From assembly GCF_004342025.1 (NCBI RefSeq), contig NZ_SLWN01000007.1, positions 124,001-188,000 on the forward strand: a stretch of DNA of 64,000 nt, read 5' to 3'. Position 1 is the stretch's first letter. Each line of letters starts with the position of its first letter. The position numbers and the translations under genes are program-made. This document shows positions 57,017 through 64,000 of the stretch, one piece after another. The DNA is from Kribbella steppae (GTDB taxonomy: Bacteria; Actinomycetota; Actinomycetes; Propionibacteriales; Kribbellaceae). The notes beneath the pieces are model-generated. The model saw nothing but the letters and a program-made list of their open reading frames with translations. It ran no database searches and had not been told where the DNA came from.

Positions 57017-57844
57017 TCAGACCTTCTTGGCGAGACCCGCCATCAGGATCCGCTGGTACGGCTGCAGGTCCTCGACCGCCGGGATGTCGGCGTCGGGGTC
57101 CTCCGGGAACCAGCGGGCCAGGAAGTCCAGGCCGGGCGGGACGAGCGGCATGCCGAGGAAGTGCTGCTCGATCCGCTCCGGGGTCCGGATCCACCCGTTG
57201 CCGAGGCTCTCCAGACCGGCCCGCTCCATCCCCTTCTGCAGCGGCTCACCGGTGTCGACGAAGTCGGTGATGAACAGGTAGCTGCCGGGGACGAGCGCGT
57301 CCATCAGCGTCCGGACCCACTCGTCCGGCTTCTCGTCGTCGTGGAAGTGCATGTGGATCCCGACGATCATCAACGCGATCGGACGGCTGAAGTCCAGGTG
57401 GTTCTTGATCTCCTCGTTGTCGAGGATCTCCTGCGGCCGGCGCAGGTCCGACGTCACCACGATGGTGCTGTTGTTGGTCGCCAGCAGCGCCCGGCCGTGC
57501 GCCAGCACGATCGGGTCGTTGTCGACGTACGCGACCTTGGCGTTCGGGTTGATCTCCTGCGCCGCCTCGTGGGTGTTCTTCTGCGTCGGCAGACCGCTGC
57601 CGATGTCGAGGAACTGGTCGATCCCGGCCCTGCGGGCCAGGTAGTGCACACCCTTGACCAGGGCCTCCCGGTTCTCGATCGCGCAGCGACCGGCATCCGG
57701 GACGTACTTCAGGTAGAGCGCCGCGCCTTCCCGATCGGCGGCGAAGTTGTCCTTGCCACCAAGCAGGGCGTCGTAGACGCGAGCGATGGTCGGTTGGGAA
57801 GTGTCGAACTCCGGATTGGGATCCGGAGCGTCGGAAGTCGCCAT
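57017..57844 (-). CDS. SAM-dependent methyltransferase (Methyltransf_19/DUF574)
   Basis: 275 residues. Family opening FDTSQPTIARVYDALLGGKDNFAADREGA (in parts PTIARVYDALLGGKDNFAADR), SAM loop FLDIGSGLPTQKNTHE, AYVDNDPIVLAHGRALL and HLDFSRPIALMIVGIHMHF; ends FAGLAKKV-like (RILMAGLAKKV). This group is common and poorly understood in actinobacteria and often lies beside XRE-DUF5753/DUF397 genes, as here. The substrate is unknown. Divergent from the DUF397 gene at 58384 across a long non-coding stretch. Confidence 0.93.
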   Translation of the reverse strand: MATSDAPDPNPEFDTSQPTIARVYDALLGGKDNFAADREGAALYLKYVPDAGRCAIENREALVKGVHYLARRAGIDQFLDIGSGLPTQKNTHEAAQEINPNAKVAYVDNDPIVLAHGRALLATNNSTIVVTSDLRRPQEILDNEEIKNHLDFSRPIALMIVGIHMHFHDDEKPDEWVRTLMDALVPGSYLFITDFVDTGEPLQKGMERAGLESLGNGWIRTPERIEQHFLGMPLVPPGLDFLARWFPEDPDADIPAVEDLQPYQRILMAGLAKKV

Positions 57845-58383
57845 CGGCGCAGCCTTCGTGTCGGGGAATCTTGGAAGTAAGACTAGGGCAGTTGTGGACC
57901 TGTTGGAGCACTGGTTCGCACCGGCGCGTGTGTTGGTCCCAAACTCGGCCGGATTGCCTGATTCGTCAAGCAGAGAAGCCTTTTCGGATCACCCGAAGGT
58001 TCTGACAAATCAGTCGCTTGCAGGAACTCCACCGACACCCTTCCCTAGCGGCCGGCCGCCCAATCACCACCAGTCCTGCCGGCGCCCTAGTAGTACAGCC
58101 TCGGCGCTGCCTCTCCCTTGCCTCTCTACCGCCTCACCCTGCCTCTCTACTACCTGGCCGCCGCCTCCCTCCTGCCACCGCGTGCTGCCTCCCGACGGCC
58201 GATCGGCGGCTTTGGCCGCCGTACCGGCCGAAAACGGTCACGAGCGGCGACCACGGAGGGGCCTACACGGCGTGTTCGGCCACGCGGCGTAACGGGGCGG
58301 ACACATCGGCGCCAACCGTGTACGATGCAAATGCAAGGCCAAATGCACGTGCATATGCCAAAGACGTACGGAAGGTGCAGCTG
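57845..58383. other. 539-base non-coding region upstream of the DUF397 gene
   Basis: No gene with a credible start. The middle (about 58095-58200) is strongly pyrimidine-rich on the plus strand and carries GCCTCTCTAC twice (58120-58129, 58141-58150). The last 55 bases hold the bipartite motif at 58330-58354 and the ribosome site GGAAGG. Open frames here lack ribosome sites and recognisable products. The length and bias suggest a complex promoter or an untranslated leader. Confidence 0.5.
58330..58354 (+). promoter_or_regulatory. Bipartite palindromic motif, copy 1
   Basis: AATGCAAG (58330-58337), five bases, then the perfect 12-base palindrome ATGCACGTGCAT (58343-58354). It ends 29 bases before the DUF397 start. 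An almost identical arrangement occurs at 59395-59420. It probably is the operator of an XRE-type regulator such as the one at 59701. Confidence 0.65.
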
Positions 58384-58617
58384 ATGACTGCTGTCTACAA
58401 CGGCATGCCCGGCGACGCGATGAGCGGGCTGATCTGGCGGAAGAGTCAGCGGAGTGGGCCGAACGGCAACTGCGTAGAGGTAGCGAAGCTTCCGGGCGGC
58501 GGCGTGGCGATGCGGAACTCGCGTCACACCGACGGCCCAGCCCTGGTGTTCACCAAGGCCGAGATCGAGGCGTTCCTCGGCGGCGTTCACGACGGGGAGT
58601 TCGAGTACCTCGTCTGA
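58384..58617 (+). CDS. DUF397 protein (WhiJ-partner/Scr2-like)
   Basis: 77 residues. The DUF397 core is plain: LIWRKSQRSGPNGNCVEVAKLPGGGVAMRNSR, read in parts (WRKSQRSGPNGNCVEVA, VAMRNSRHTDGPAL), ending FTKAEIEAFLGGVHDGEF. In Streptomyces DUF397 proteins pair with XRE-DUF5753 regulators (WhiJ-type, Scr1/Scr2-type toxin-antitoxin-like pairs) and counteract or modulate them. Here the XRE gene is 1.1 kb downstream rather than adjacent. GGAAGG precedes ATG 58384; a 14-base-pair terminator follows. Confidence 0.93.
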   Translation: MTAVYNGMPGDAMSGLIWRKSQRSGPNGNCVEVAKLPGGGVAMRNSRHTDGPALVFTKAEIEAFLGGVHDGEFEYLV

Positions 58618-58632
58618 CCAAAACCGGAAAGC

Positions 58633-58672
58633 AAGAGGCCCCTTCGCCAGGCGAGTGACGAAGGGGCCTCTT
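58633..58672. terminator. Terminator after the DUF397 gene
   Basis: Perfect 14-base stem AAGAGGCCCCTTCG (58633-58646) and CGAAGGGGCCTCTT (58659-58672), 12-base loop, starting 16 bases after the DUF397 stop. Confidence 0.85.
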
Positions 58673-58789
58673 CCTGTCTGCGGCGCTTCGGTACGGCGCT
58701 ACGCCGCTTTGTACTGCGATACGCCGCGGGCTCAGCCGCGGTCGCCGACGCGACCGATCGAGCGCCGTACCGGGTGCACGAGAACGACG

Positions 58790-58819
58790 AAGGCCGACCC
58801 TCCGGCGAGGGTCGGCCTT
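58790..58819. terminator. Terminator after the small-gene pair on the minus strand
   Basis: Perfect 13-base stem AAGGCCGACCCTC (58790-58802) and GAGGGTCGGCCTT (58807-58819) with a 4-base loop CGGC, 24 bases beyond the stop at 58844. The 58673-58789 stretch between the two terminators has no gene. Confidence 0.85.
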
Positions 58820-58843
58820 GGTGTTACTCGGGGCGGGCGCGGA

Positions 58844-59062
58844 CTACTGGACGGTGAGCGGCCAGAGCTGTTCACTCGGCAGCTCCGACGCCGTGCCGCC
58901 GGCCGAATTGTCAACGGTGATTCGCAATCCGGTGAACTTCGGGGTCATCACCCGCTGGTACCGCGAGGCACGGTCGGGCTCGGCAACATACTCGGCGATC
59001 AGGTGGTCTCCCAGCCAGATCCGCACCATTTTTCGGCCTCCTGCTGCTCTGTCGGTGGTCAT
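58844..59062 (-). CDS. Small hypothetical protein (72 aa)
   Basis: 72 residues, not recognised. A compact beta-like pattern: KMVRIWLGDHLIAEYVAEPD, then TPKFTGLRITVDNSAGG and EQLWPLTVQ at the end. ATG 59062 overlaps the upstream stop (ATGA), which strongly supports translation; an internal ATG (MVRIW) is an alternative. No membrane segment or Cys. Encoded with the 63-residue protein in a two-gene operon between DUF397 and XRE genes, closed by a good terminator, so it may belong to the same regulatory module. Confidence 0.7.
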   Translation of the reverse strand: MTTDRAAGGRKMVRIWLGDHLIAEYVAEPDRASRYQRVMTPKFTGLRITVDNSAGGTASELPSEQLWPLTVQ

Positions 59063-59250
59063 GGGGCCAAGCTCACGATCGGGTCGCCGTCGAGGTGACG
59101 GACGCCACGCAACCAGCCCTCGAAGGCCCAGCGCTGTTGCTCAGGGCAACGCGCAACCAGTTCCTGGATCTCCCGCTCGGTCAGCTCGTCGGGCGCGCGT
59201 CCGCTCACGTAGGCGGGGTGCTCGGCTGCCTCACTGTCGTGGTCTTTCAT
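59059..59250 (-). CDS. Small acidic hypothetical protein (63 aa)
   Basis: 63 residues, not recognised. N-terminal half acidic and polar (MKDHDSEAAEHPAYVSG), then an amphipathic helix region (DELTEREIQELVARCPEQQRWAFEGWLRGVRHL). Net charge is negative. ATGA coupling to the next gene. Upstream on its side (reading leftwards from 59420) lies the second copy of the bipartite palindromic motif, about 145 bases from the start. Possibly an accessory factor of the XRE/DUF397 system; this is inferred from position. Confidence 0.68.
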   Translation of the reverse strand: MKDHDSEAAEHPAYVSGRAPDELTEREIQELVARCPEQQRWAFEGWLRGVRHLDGDPIVSLAP

Positions 59251-59700
59251 CGACTCGGGTTCCCCAACCAGTCATGCCGGCGGTTGCGCCACCAGCGGTC
59301 TGTAGGACCGGCCTGCCGGATCACGCGATGTCACGATTCGCGAGATTCAGCTCACCTTCTGTGCATGAATCAATCATGGCGTCGGCACGCTGCGAATGCA
59401 AGCGCCCGATGCACGTGCATCCGCACGTTTTTCAGTTCGTGACCCGAAAACCTCGTTTTCCGCCTGCGGACGGCCTCCTCGCGGCCTGTCGAACGGTGTT
59501 CGGCGGCGATCTTGGCGGCAACTTTGTCTTGACAAAACCACTGTCCGTGACGCGTTCGGCACTACACTCCGTCACCGGCGATCTGGCTGTGCGCGCCTAA
59601 TGTAAGAACTTCGGCAGATTGCCGCTCGTTCATGCGATGATGTCTCCCTGCGGGCGATGTCTCCGCTGATCTGAGCTGCTGGGGGCCGTGGGAGGTGGGT
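59251..59700. other. 450-base non-coding region before the XRE gene
   Basis: Contains motif copy 2 (59395-59420), an inverted repeat TTTGTC-tt-GACAAA (59523-59536) and CATGA-atcaa-TCATG around 59364-59378. Base composition is clearly more AT-rich than the neighbours. Open frames lack ribosome sites. It probably holds divergent promoters for the small-gene pair (-) and the XRE gene (+). Confidence 0.5.
59395..59420 (+). promoter_or_regulatory. Bipartite palindromic motif, copy 2
   Basis: AATGCAAG (59395-59402), six bases, then ATGCACGTGCAT (59409-59420). Same order and orientation as copy 1, spacer one base longer. It lies between the minus-strand small-gene pair and the XRE gene and could control either. 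Confidence 0.65.
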
Positions 59701-60573
59701 GTGACTGAGTCGGGCGCGCAGAGCGGGCCGACTGCGCTTCGGATCATCCTCGGAGCGCACCTGCGGAGGATGCGGGACGCGGCGGGGATCAGCCGCTCCG
59801 ACGCAGGCTGGGAGATCCGTTCGTCGGAGTCCAAGGTCAGCCGGATGGAACTCGGCCGTGTCGGCTTCAAGGAGCGCGACGTCAGCGACCTCCTCACTCT
59901 CTACGGTCTCGACGACGGCGAGGAGCGCGACCGGCTGCTGGCGCTGGCCCGCGACGCGAACAACCCCGGCTGGTGGCACCGCTTCGGCGACGTACTGCCC
60001 AGCTGGTTCCACTCTTATCTGGACCTCGAGTCCGCCGCCCAGCTGATCCGTACCTATGAGCTGCAGTTCGTCCCGGGTCTGCTGCAGACGCCGGAGTACG
60101 TGCGCGCCGTCGTACAGCTTGGTCGTGGCCTGATCCCGGCCGAAGAGGTCGAGCGTCGCGTCGCGCTGCGGGTGAACCGGCAGGAGATCCTCCGCCGACC
60201 CGACCCGGTGCGGCTGTGGGCCGTCGTCGACGAGTCGGTGCTGCGCCGGCCTATTGGCGGGGTGAAGGCGATGCGCCTCCAGTTGGAGCACCTGCTCGAG
60301 GCCACCCACCTGCCGAACCTGACGCTTCAGGTGATGGAGTTCGACGGCGGCGGTCACGCCGCGACCGGCGGTGCGTACAGCATTCTGCGTTTCCCGGAGC
60401 AGGACCTGCCGGACATCGTCTACATCGAGCACCTGACCAGTGCGCTGTACCTGGACAAGCTCGAGGACCTCGACCGGTACACGGCCACCATGGAAGCCCT
60501 GTGCGTCGCGGCCCCGCCGCCGAACAAGACGCGCGACATCCTCTCCCGGATCCTGCGCGACTACGACGACTGA
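59701..60573 (+). CDS. XRE-family regulator with DUF5753 (WhiJ/Scr1-like)
   Basis: 290 residues from GTG 59701 (GGGAGG upstream). HTH at about 12-75: ALRIILGAHLRRMRDAAGISRSDAGWEIRSSESKVSRMELGRVGFK in parts (LGAHLRRMRDAAGISRSDAG, SESKVSRMELGR). DUF5753 from about 95: SWFHSYLDLESAAQLIRTYELQFVPGLLQTPEYVRAVV, then RRPIGGVKAMRLQLEHLLE and GGAYSILRFPEQDLPDIVYIEHLTSALYLD. These proteins partner DUF397 proteins and are linked to development and antibiotic control in Streptomyces. The likely operator is the bipartite motif found twice upstream. Confidence 0.94.
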   Translation: MTESGAQSGPTALRIILGAHLRRMRDAAGISRSDAGWEIRSSESKVSRMELGRVGFKERDVSDLLTLYGLDDGEERDRLLALARDANNPGWWHRFGDVLPSWFHSYLDLESAAQLIRTYELQFVPGLLQTPEYVRAVVQLGRGLIPAEEVERRVALRVNRQEILRRPDPVRLWAVVDESVLRRPIGGVKAMRLQLEHLLEATHLPNLTLQVMEFDGGGHAATGGAYSILRFPEQDLPDIVYIEHLTSALYLDKLEDLDRYTATMEALCVAAPPPNKTRDILSRILRDYDD

Positions 60574-60575
60574 CG

Positions 60576-61202
60576 TCAACTGTTGTCGGTGAGCCAGATG
60601 ATTAGGGGCTTGGTCGCCTGCCAGTCGGCGCGGACCAGGTTGGCGAGCTCCGGGGTGTGGATCACGGGCTCGAAGCCGTAGGACTTGGCGACTGTCAGGG
60701 ACTTGTGCCGGAGCAGCTCGATTCGCGGATGGTCAGGGTCGTAGCCGCGCGGGCTCGTCTTCAGCCGGTCGCCGCCGACTTCCCAGCCGGCCGCGGTGAG
60801 GTCGGCCAGCAGTCGCTCGAGCTGTTTGCCGCGACGGTCGTCGTCGATCGCCGTCCGCACCCGGCCGAGCCGCTCCGAGCTCGCCTCGTAGAAGCCGGCC
60901 GCGACCCGGACGCCCGGCGCGGAGACCTGGACGTACCACCCGGTCGACGGCGCGACGTCGATGAACGCACCCTGGTGCGTCTTGTACGGCGTCTTGTCCC
61001 GGGCGAACCGGACATCGCGGTACGGCCGGAACAGCTTCGCCGTACCGAACTCCTGCTCGAGCTCCGCCAGCAACGCGGCCATCGGGGTGCGGACCGACTC
61101 CTCGTAGATGTGCTTGTTGGCCGTCCAGAACGACTTGGTGTTGTCCATCTCGAGGTCGTCGTAGAAATCCAGCGCCGCGGCCGGAAAGCCGGTGAAGCTC
61201 AT
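60576..61202 (-). CDS. DUF2461 family protein
   Basis: 208 residues. Family hallmarks: MSFTGFPAAALDFYDDLEMDNTKSFWTANKHIYEESV (in parts ALDFYDDLEMDNTKSFWTAN), FRPYRDVRFARDKTPYKTHQGAFI and YVQVSAPGVRVAAGFYEAS, then LKTSPRGYDPDHPRIELLRHKSL. The PYRDxRFxxDKxPYK motif is the conserved centre. Function is not established for the family. It is convergent with the XRE gene with a gap of two bases and no visible terminator. Confidence 0.92.
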   Translation of the reverse strand: MSFTGFPAAALDFYDDLEMDNTKSFWTANKHIYEESVRTPMAALLAELEQEFGTAKLFRPYRDVRFARDKTPYKTHQGAFIDVAPSTGWYVQVSAPGVRVAAGFYEASSERLGRVRTAIDDDRRGKQLERLLADLTAAGWEVGGDRLKTSPRGYDPDHPRIELLRHKSLTVAKSYGFEPVIHTPELANLVRADWQATKPLIIWLTDNS

Positions 61203-61354
61203 CCACGTCCTCGCTCTGCTCCGGGCGCGGATGAGGCACGAATCACGCTGTGCTTGATGGTGAACTCGCTTCGCTCCTTCACGCCACCCACGATAGTTCG
61301 GCCTGATTGCGTCACGGCTCGTTGGGGTACCGGTTGAGGTCTGCCGACAGAGCA

Positions 61355-61391
61355 GGTGCGCCGGCAACAACCTGGCGCATGCCGGCGCACC
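61355..61391 (-). terminator. Hairpin downstream of the epoxide hydrolase gene
   Basis: Perfect 11-base arms GGTGCGCCGGC (61355-61365) and GCCGGCGCACC (61381-61391), 15-base loop, three bases past the stop codon of the epoxide hydrolase. Confidence 0.75.
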
Positions 61392-61394
61392 GCC

Positions 61395-62552
61395 CTACTG
61401 CAAGCTGCGGAAGAACGCTTGGACGTCCTCGATCAGGAGCTGAGGTTGTTCGAGGGCGGCGAAGTGGCCGCCGTGCGGGTGGCTGGTCCAGCGGACGATG
61501 TTGTCGGTTTCGGCGACGCGGTGGCGCAGTGGGATGAAGTTGTCGTGAGCCAGATCCAGGAGCGCGGTCGGGGTGCTCGACGGCTCGGGCGGTTGGCCCC
61601 AGTACGGCGCGTGCGCTCGTTCGTAGTAGATGCGTCCCGCGGATCCCGCCGTTCGGGTCAGCCAGTAGAGCATCACGTTGGTGAGCAGCAGGTCGCGGTC
61701 GACGGTGCTCGCGGGATCCGTCCATTCCTTGAACTTCTCGGCGATCCACGCCAACTGGCCGACCGGTGAATCGGTGAGTGCGTAGGCCACGGTCTGCGGT
61801 CGCGTCGACTGCAGGTCGGCGTACCCCTGCCGCTCCTTCAACCACTCCGACTGCCGCCGCCACGACGCCCAGGTGCGTTCCCGCTCGGCCGGGTCGAGGG
61901 GCTCCAACTCTTCCGGCGTCGGCTCGGAGGTTGCACCACCACCGGGGAAGAGATTGAGGTGTGCGCCGATCACCCGCGTGGGGTCGATCCGCCCGACTTC
62001 CCGAGAGATCCCGGCACCCCAGTCGCCACCCTGTACGCCGTACCGGTCGTAGCCCAAGCGGGTCATCAGCTCAGACCAGGCCCGGGCGACGCGCATGAAC
62101 TCCCAGCCGGTCTCGCGGGTCGGCCCGGACAGGGCGAAACCCGGGATGCTCGGGATCACCAGGTGGAAGGCGTCTGACGGGTCGCCGCCGTACGCGCGCG
62201 GGTCGGACAGCGGTCCGGCGACGTCGGTGAACTCGACGATCGACCCCGGCCAGCCGTGGGTGAGGATCAGCGGTGTCGCGTCCGGCTCGGGCGAACGGAC
62301 GTGGGCGAAGTGCACGTTCGCGCCGTCGATGGTGGTCGTGTACTGCGGCCACTCGTTCAACCGCTGTTCGGCCTTGCGCCAGTCGTAGTCGTGACGCCAG
62401 TACGCGACGAGTTCCTGGAGATGGTCCTTCGGTACGCCGTACGCCCAGCCGACGCCGGGCAACTCGTCCGGCCATCGGGTGAGGTCCAGTCGTGCATGCA
62501 GGTCCGCCAGGTCGCTCTCCGGCACGTCCAGCCGGAACGGTTCGATACTCAC
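61395..62552 (-). CDS. Epoxide hydrolase (microsomal type, EHN domain)
   Basis: 385 residues from GTG 62552. N-terminal EHN domain (FRLDVPESDLADLHARLDLTRWPDELP, then GVPKDHLQELVAYWRHDYDWRKAEQRLN). Alpha/beta-hydrolase core: oxyanion HGWPGS, nucleophile Asp in QGGDWGAGI, acid Glu probably in RAHAPYWG-region lid neighbours, and the catalytic His in PHGGHFAALEQP near the C-terminus. Converts epoxides to diols; bacterial members act on toxic or natural-product epoxides. No clustered biosynthetic genes here. Confidence 0.94.
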   Translation of the reverse strand: MSIEPFRLDVPESDLADLHARLDLTRWPDELPGVGWAYGVPKDHLQELVAYWRHDYDWRKAEQRLNEWPQYTTTIDGANVHFAHVRSPEPDATPLILTHGWPGSIVEFTDVAGPLSDPRAYGGDPSDAFHLVIPSIPGFALSGPTRETGWEFMRVARAWSELMTRLGYDRYGVQGGDWGAGISREVGRIDPTRVIGAHLNLFPGGGATSEPTPEELEPLDPAERERTWASWRRQSEWLKERQGYADLQSTRPQTVAYALTDSPVGQLAWIAEKFKEWTDPASTVDRDLLLTNVMLYWLTRTAGSAGRIYYERAHAPYWGQPPEPSSTPTALLDLAHDNFIPLRHRVAETDNIVRWTSHPHGGHFAALEQPQLLIEDVQAFFRSLQ

Positions 62553-62593
62553 TTCAGCAGCGTGACGTGGCAGCCGGCGTACCGCACCCGAAT

Positions 62594-62854
62594 TCAGGCG
62601 CTGACCTTGTCGCGGACCACCTTCACGGCCGCCGCGGCGATCAGGCAGAGCACGCCCGCACTGATCACGATGGTCACCAGCGTGACGGCCCCGTTCAGCG
62701 CGCTGTCGCACGCCATCGGTGTGATGCCCGCGGCCGGCCGGAAAGCGGAACCGCAGACAGTGCCGCCGGCCGTGACCGACCGGAAGCCGAGCAGCACCCC
62801 GCCGAGCAGCAGAACCACTCCGGCGATGGCGAGAATCTTGTTCAGCGTCGTCAC
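62594..62854 (-). CDS. Small two-TM protein with CGSxF...GITPMxCD motif (copy 2)
   Basis: 86 residues from GTG 62854; an ATG at 62884 would add ten residues not matched in the paralogue at 40991. TM1 ILAIAGVVLLLGGVLLGFRSV, loop CGSAFRPAAGITPMACD, TM2 LVTIVISAGVLCLIAAAAVKVV, basic end RDKVSA. Cys spacing, loop length and overall length agree with copy 1 almost residue for residue. No neighbour is shared between the two loci, so the family seems to work as a single-gene unit. Function unknown. Confidence 0.8.
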   Translation of the reverse strand: MTTLNKILAIAGVVLLLGGVLLGFRSVTAGGTVCGSAFRPAAGITPMACDSALNGAVTLVTIVISAGVLCLIAAAAVKVVRDKVSA

Positions 62855-63140
62855 GGCGATCCCGGTGCCGCTGATCGTGGGCATGCCGACGGCACGCCCC
62901 GTGAGCCCCGTTGCACTTCGTTCACTCCTGACCTCGACTGAGCACCCTGATCGAACTTACGTTCCGGCGCCGAGTCCTCCACACCCGAGCGGGTCGTCAG
63001 CACTGATTCTTCACAGAGTCCTTACTCAGGACATGACCGATCGTGACGATCGTCTCAAAGCGCGATGTGGCCCCGATCACGCACCCCCTGCGCAGCCCCG
63101 GTGCCCGGCGCCGACCCGTACCTGCGGGCCAGGCTTGATT

Positions 63141-63428
63141 TCAGCTGAGGCGCTCCTGCAGGTGGACGGTGATCTCCTCACCCGGTTCCTTGCCGATCCG
63201 GGTGCGGAGGTCGCCCTTCACCGGCAGCTTGTGGGTGCCGTCGCCGAGGGCCATGAACGAGCTCTCGAACGGGTGGCCGTCCATGGTGCCGCGGACCTTG
63301 ACCAGGCCGCGGGTGCCGAAGTACTCGGCCGAGCCCGGCATCTGCAGGTAGGTCCAGCCGCCCTTCGCGTCGCTCTTGAGCAGCGGTGCGGTGAACGTCT
63401 TGTCCAGCTTTCCGGTCTTCTTGGTCAT
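63141..63428 (-). CDS. DUF1905 domain protein
   Basis: 95 residues from ATG 63428 behind GAGGAG. Small beta-barrel typical of DUF1905: KTFTAPLLKSDAKGGWTYLQMPGSAEYFGTRGLVKVRGTMDGHPFESSFMALGDGTHKLPV (in parts GGWTYLQMPGSAEYFGTRG, VRGTMDGHPFESSFMALGDG, HKLPVKGDLR), with RIGKEPGEEITVHLQERL at the end. Larger relatives add a YdeI-like helical part, absent here. Function not established. The 256 bases between it and the preceding small membrane gene hold CGATCG-tga-CGATCG (63038-63052) and no gene. Confidence 0.88.
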   Translation of the reverse strand: MTKKTGKLDKTFTAPLLKSDAKGGWTYLQMPGSAEYFGTRGLVKVRGTMDGHPFESSFMALGDGTHKLPVKGDLRTRIGKEPGEEITVHLQERLS

Positions 63429-63505
63429 GGTGAGCTCCTCTCGGATGGTGCCTTCACCAACTAGGTAGAGACCGATCACCGGTTTTCGACATCTATTGTT
63501 GACCG

Positions 63506-64000
63506 GTGATCACGATCCGCCAGGCAGGCCACTCCGCCGTACCCGACGTCCTGGCTCTGCTGGACGGGGCGACCGAGTGGCTGGTGGCTCAGGGGCGGAC
63601 CGATCAGTGGGGTACCGAGCCGCATTCGACGAATCCGCGGCGGATCGCACAGATCACCGGCTTCGCCGACGACGGCGGGTTGTGGCTGGCCGAGGCCGAC
63701 GGGCGAGTGGTGGGTGCCCTCGCCGTGGGTACGGCGTTGCCGTACGTGCCGGCCGCGGACGAGCCGGAGTTGTACGTGCGTCTGCTGGTGACGGATCGGG
63801 CGTCGGCCGGTCAGGGCATCGGCGGGCTGTTGCTGGATCATGCCCGGGAGCTGGCACGCGCCGGCGGTGTCGGGCTGCTGCGAGTGGACTGCTTCGCGGG
63901 TGGTGACGGTGCGCTGGTCCGGTACTACGAGAAGCAGGGCTTCACCCGGGAGGCGGAGTTCGCCGTACCGGTCAATGATTCGGAATGGCCGGGTCAGATT
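63506..64000 (+). CDS. GNAT-family N-acetyltransferase (3' end outside window)
   Basis: 165 codons visible from GTG 63506. Acetyl-CoA site: LYVRLLVTDRASAGQGIGGLLLDHARELARAGG (in parts VRLLVTDRASAGQGIGGLLLDHA), with Q-x-x-G-x-G-type loop SAGQGIGG; then LRVDCFAGGDGALVRYYEKQGFTRE, the standard GNAT C-terminal signature. The N-terminal part (LLDGATEWLVAQGRTDQWG) resembles putative aminoglycoside-6'-like acetyltransferases but the acceptor is unknown. Only the final strand is likely missing. Confidence 0.88.
   Translation, partial: MITIRQAGHSAVPDVLALLDGATEWLVAQGRTDQWGTEPHSTNPRRIAQITGFADDGGLWLAEADGRVVGALAVGTALPYVPAADEPELYVRLLVTDRASAGQGIGGLLLDHARELARAGGVGLLRVDCFAGGDGALVRYYEKQGFTREAEFAVPVNDSEWPGQI

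Noticed and set aside
58120..58150. GCCTCTCTAC direct repeats as a CRISPR-like or phase-variable tract
   Set aside because: Only two 10-base copies inside a general pyrimidine-rich stretch; no regular spacers and no coding frame to vary.
57786..58292. 168-codon plus-strand open frame upstream of DUF397
   Set aside because: It starts inside the antisense strand of the methyltransferase, has Ser/Pro/Arg-rich low-complexity content and no ribosome site.
59396..59605. 69-codon plus-strand frame in the region before the XRE gene
   Set aside because: It begins within the bipartite motif, has no ribosome site and a random-looking Arg/Ser-rich product.
1..64000. CRISPR arrays, rRNA, tRNA, prophage, plasmid origins and insertion sequences
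   Set aside because: None recognised on either strand by motif and repeat inspection; a tRNA scan would be needed to exclude a missed tRNA.

Overview
The window is a stretch of a high-GC actinobacterial chromosome. Pervasive G/C in third codon positions, frequent GTG starts, 4-base ATGA/GTGA gene overlaps, coenzyme-F420-type enzymes, an HSP18-type regulator, a SigB/SigF-type sigma factor and XRE-DUF5753/DUF397 proteins all fit. The frequent GTAC-rich codon context and the gene mix resemble Kribbella (Propionibacteriales), but that genus call is inference. No rRNA, tRNA, CRISPR array, insertion sequence or phage gene was seen.

Layout. (1) 1-7.4 kb, minus strand: a beta-galactoside operon (lipoprotein binding protein, two permeases, GH35 enzyme, ROK regulator) with a recognisable promoter/operator and a GntR gene upstream; just beyond lies the truncated start of an L-fuconate-dehydratase-like gene. 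(2) 7.4-19.8 kb: a two-component system beside a membrane protein, ketopantoate reductase next to a CGNR regulator, a DinB-like/hydrolase pair, LysR, HAD, a 2OG oxygenase, and an F420-reductase/MarR divergent pair with two operators. (3) 20-23.5 kb: TerC followed by a decayed zone with a TetR C-terminal fragment and a second sugar ABC operon that has lost most of its binding protein and the central part of one permease. (4) 23.5-33.3 kb: small enzymes, a formylglycine-generating enzyme without a visible sulfatase, two MFS exporters, MarR and TetR regulators with dyad operators, an aldo/keto reductase and a YtxH-like protein. (5) 33.5-40.1 kb: an arabino-oligosaccharide operon (LacI, binding protein, two permeases, GH43-like enzyme, GH51 arabinofuranosidase) closed by a strong terminator. 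(6) 40-49 kb: MerR, a two-TM protein with a CGSxF...GITPMxCD motif, alcohol dehydrogenase, an ABC-2 exporter with a divergent regulator that joins an IS30-like HTH to a MarR/GbsR domain, an S-adenosylhomocysteinase-like protein lacking several catalytic residues, and an ECF42-DGPF-lipocalin-like operon. (7) 49-57 kb: FAD reductase, secreted peptidase, SigB-like sigma, and a heat-shock operon (Hsp20, HSP18 regulator, VOC protein). (8) 57-60.6 kb: a whiJ-like island (methyltransferase, DUF397, two unknown small proteins, XRE-DUF5753) carrying two copies of a bipartite palindromic motif. (9) 60.6-64 kb: DUF2461, epoxide hydrolase, a paralogue of the two-TM CGSxF protein, DUF1905 and a truncated GNAT.

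The two complete sugar operons import oligosaccharides through ABC uptake and then hydrolyse them inside the cell, since neither set of glycosidases has a signal peptide. Most regulators lie next to or divergent from their likely targets, often with a visible dyad. The best candidates for undescribed biology are the whiJ-like island with its shared motif, the paired CGSxF/GITPMxCD membrane proteins, the HTH_38-GbsR regulator with its exporter, and the catalytically altered SAH-hydrolase homologue. Functional calls come from family recognition by eye; no database search was run.
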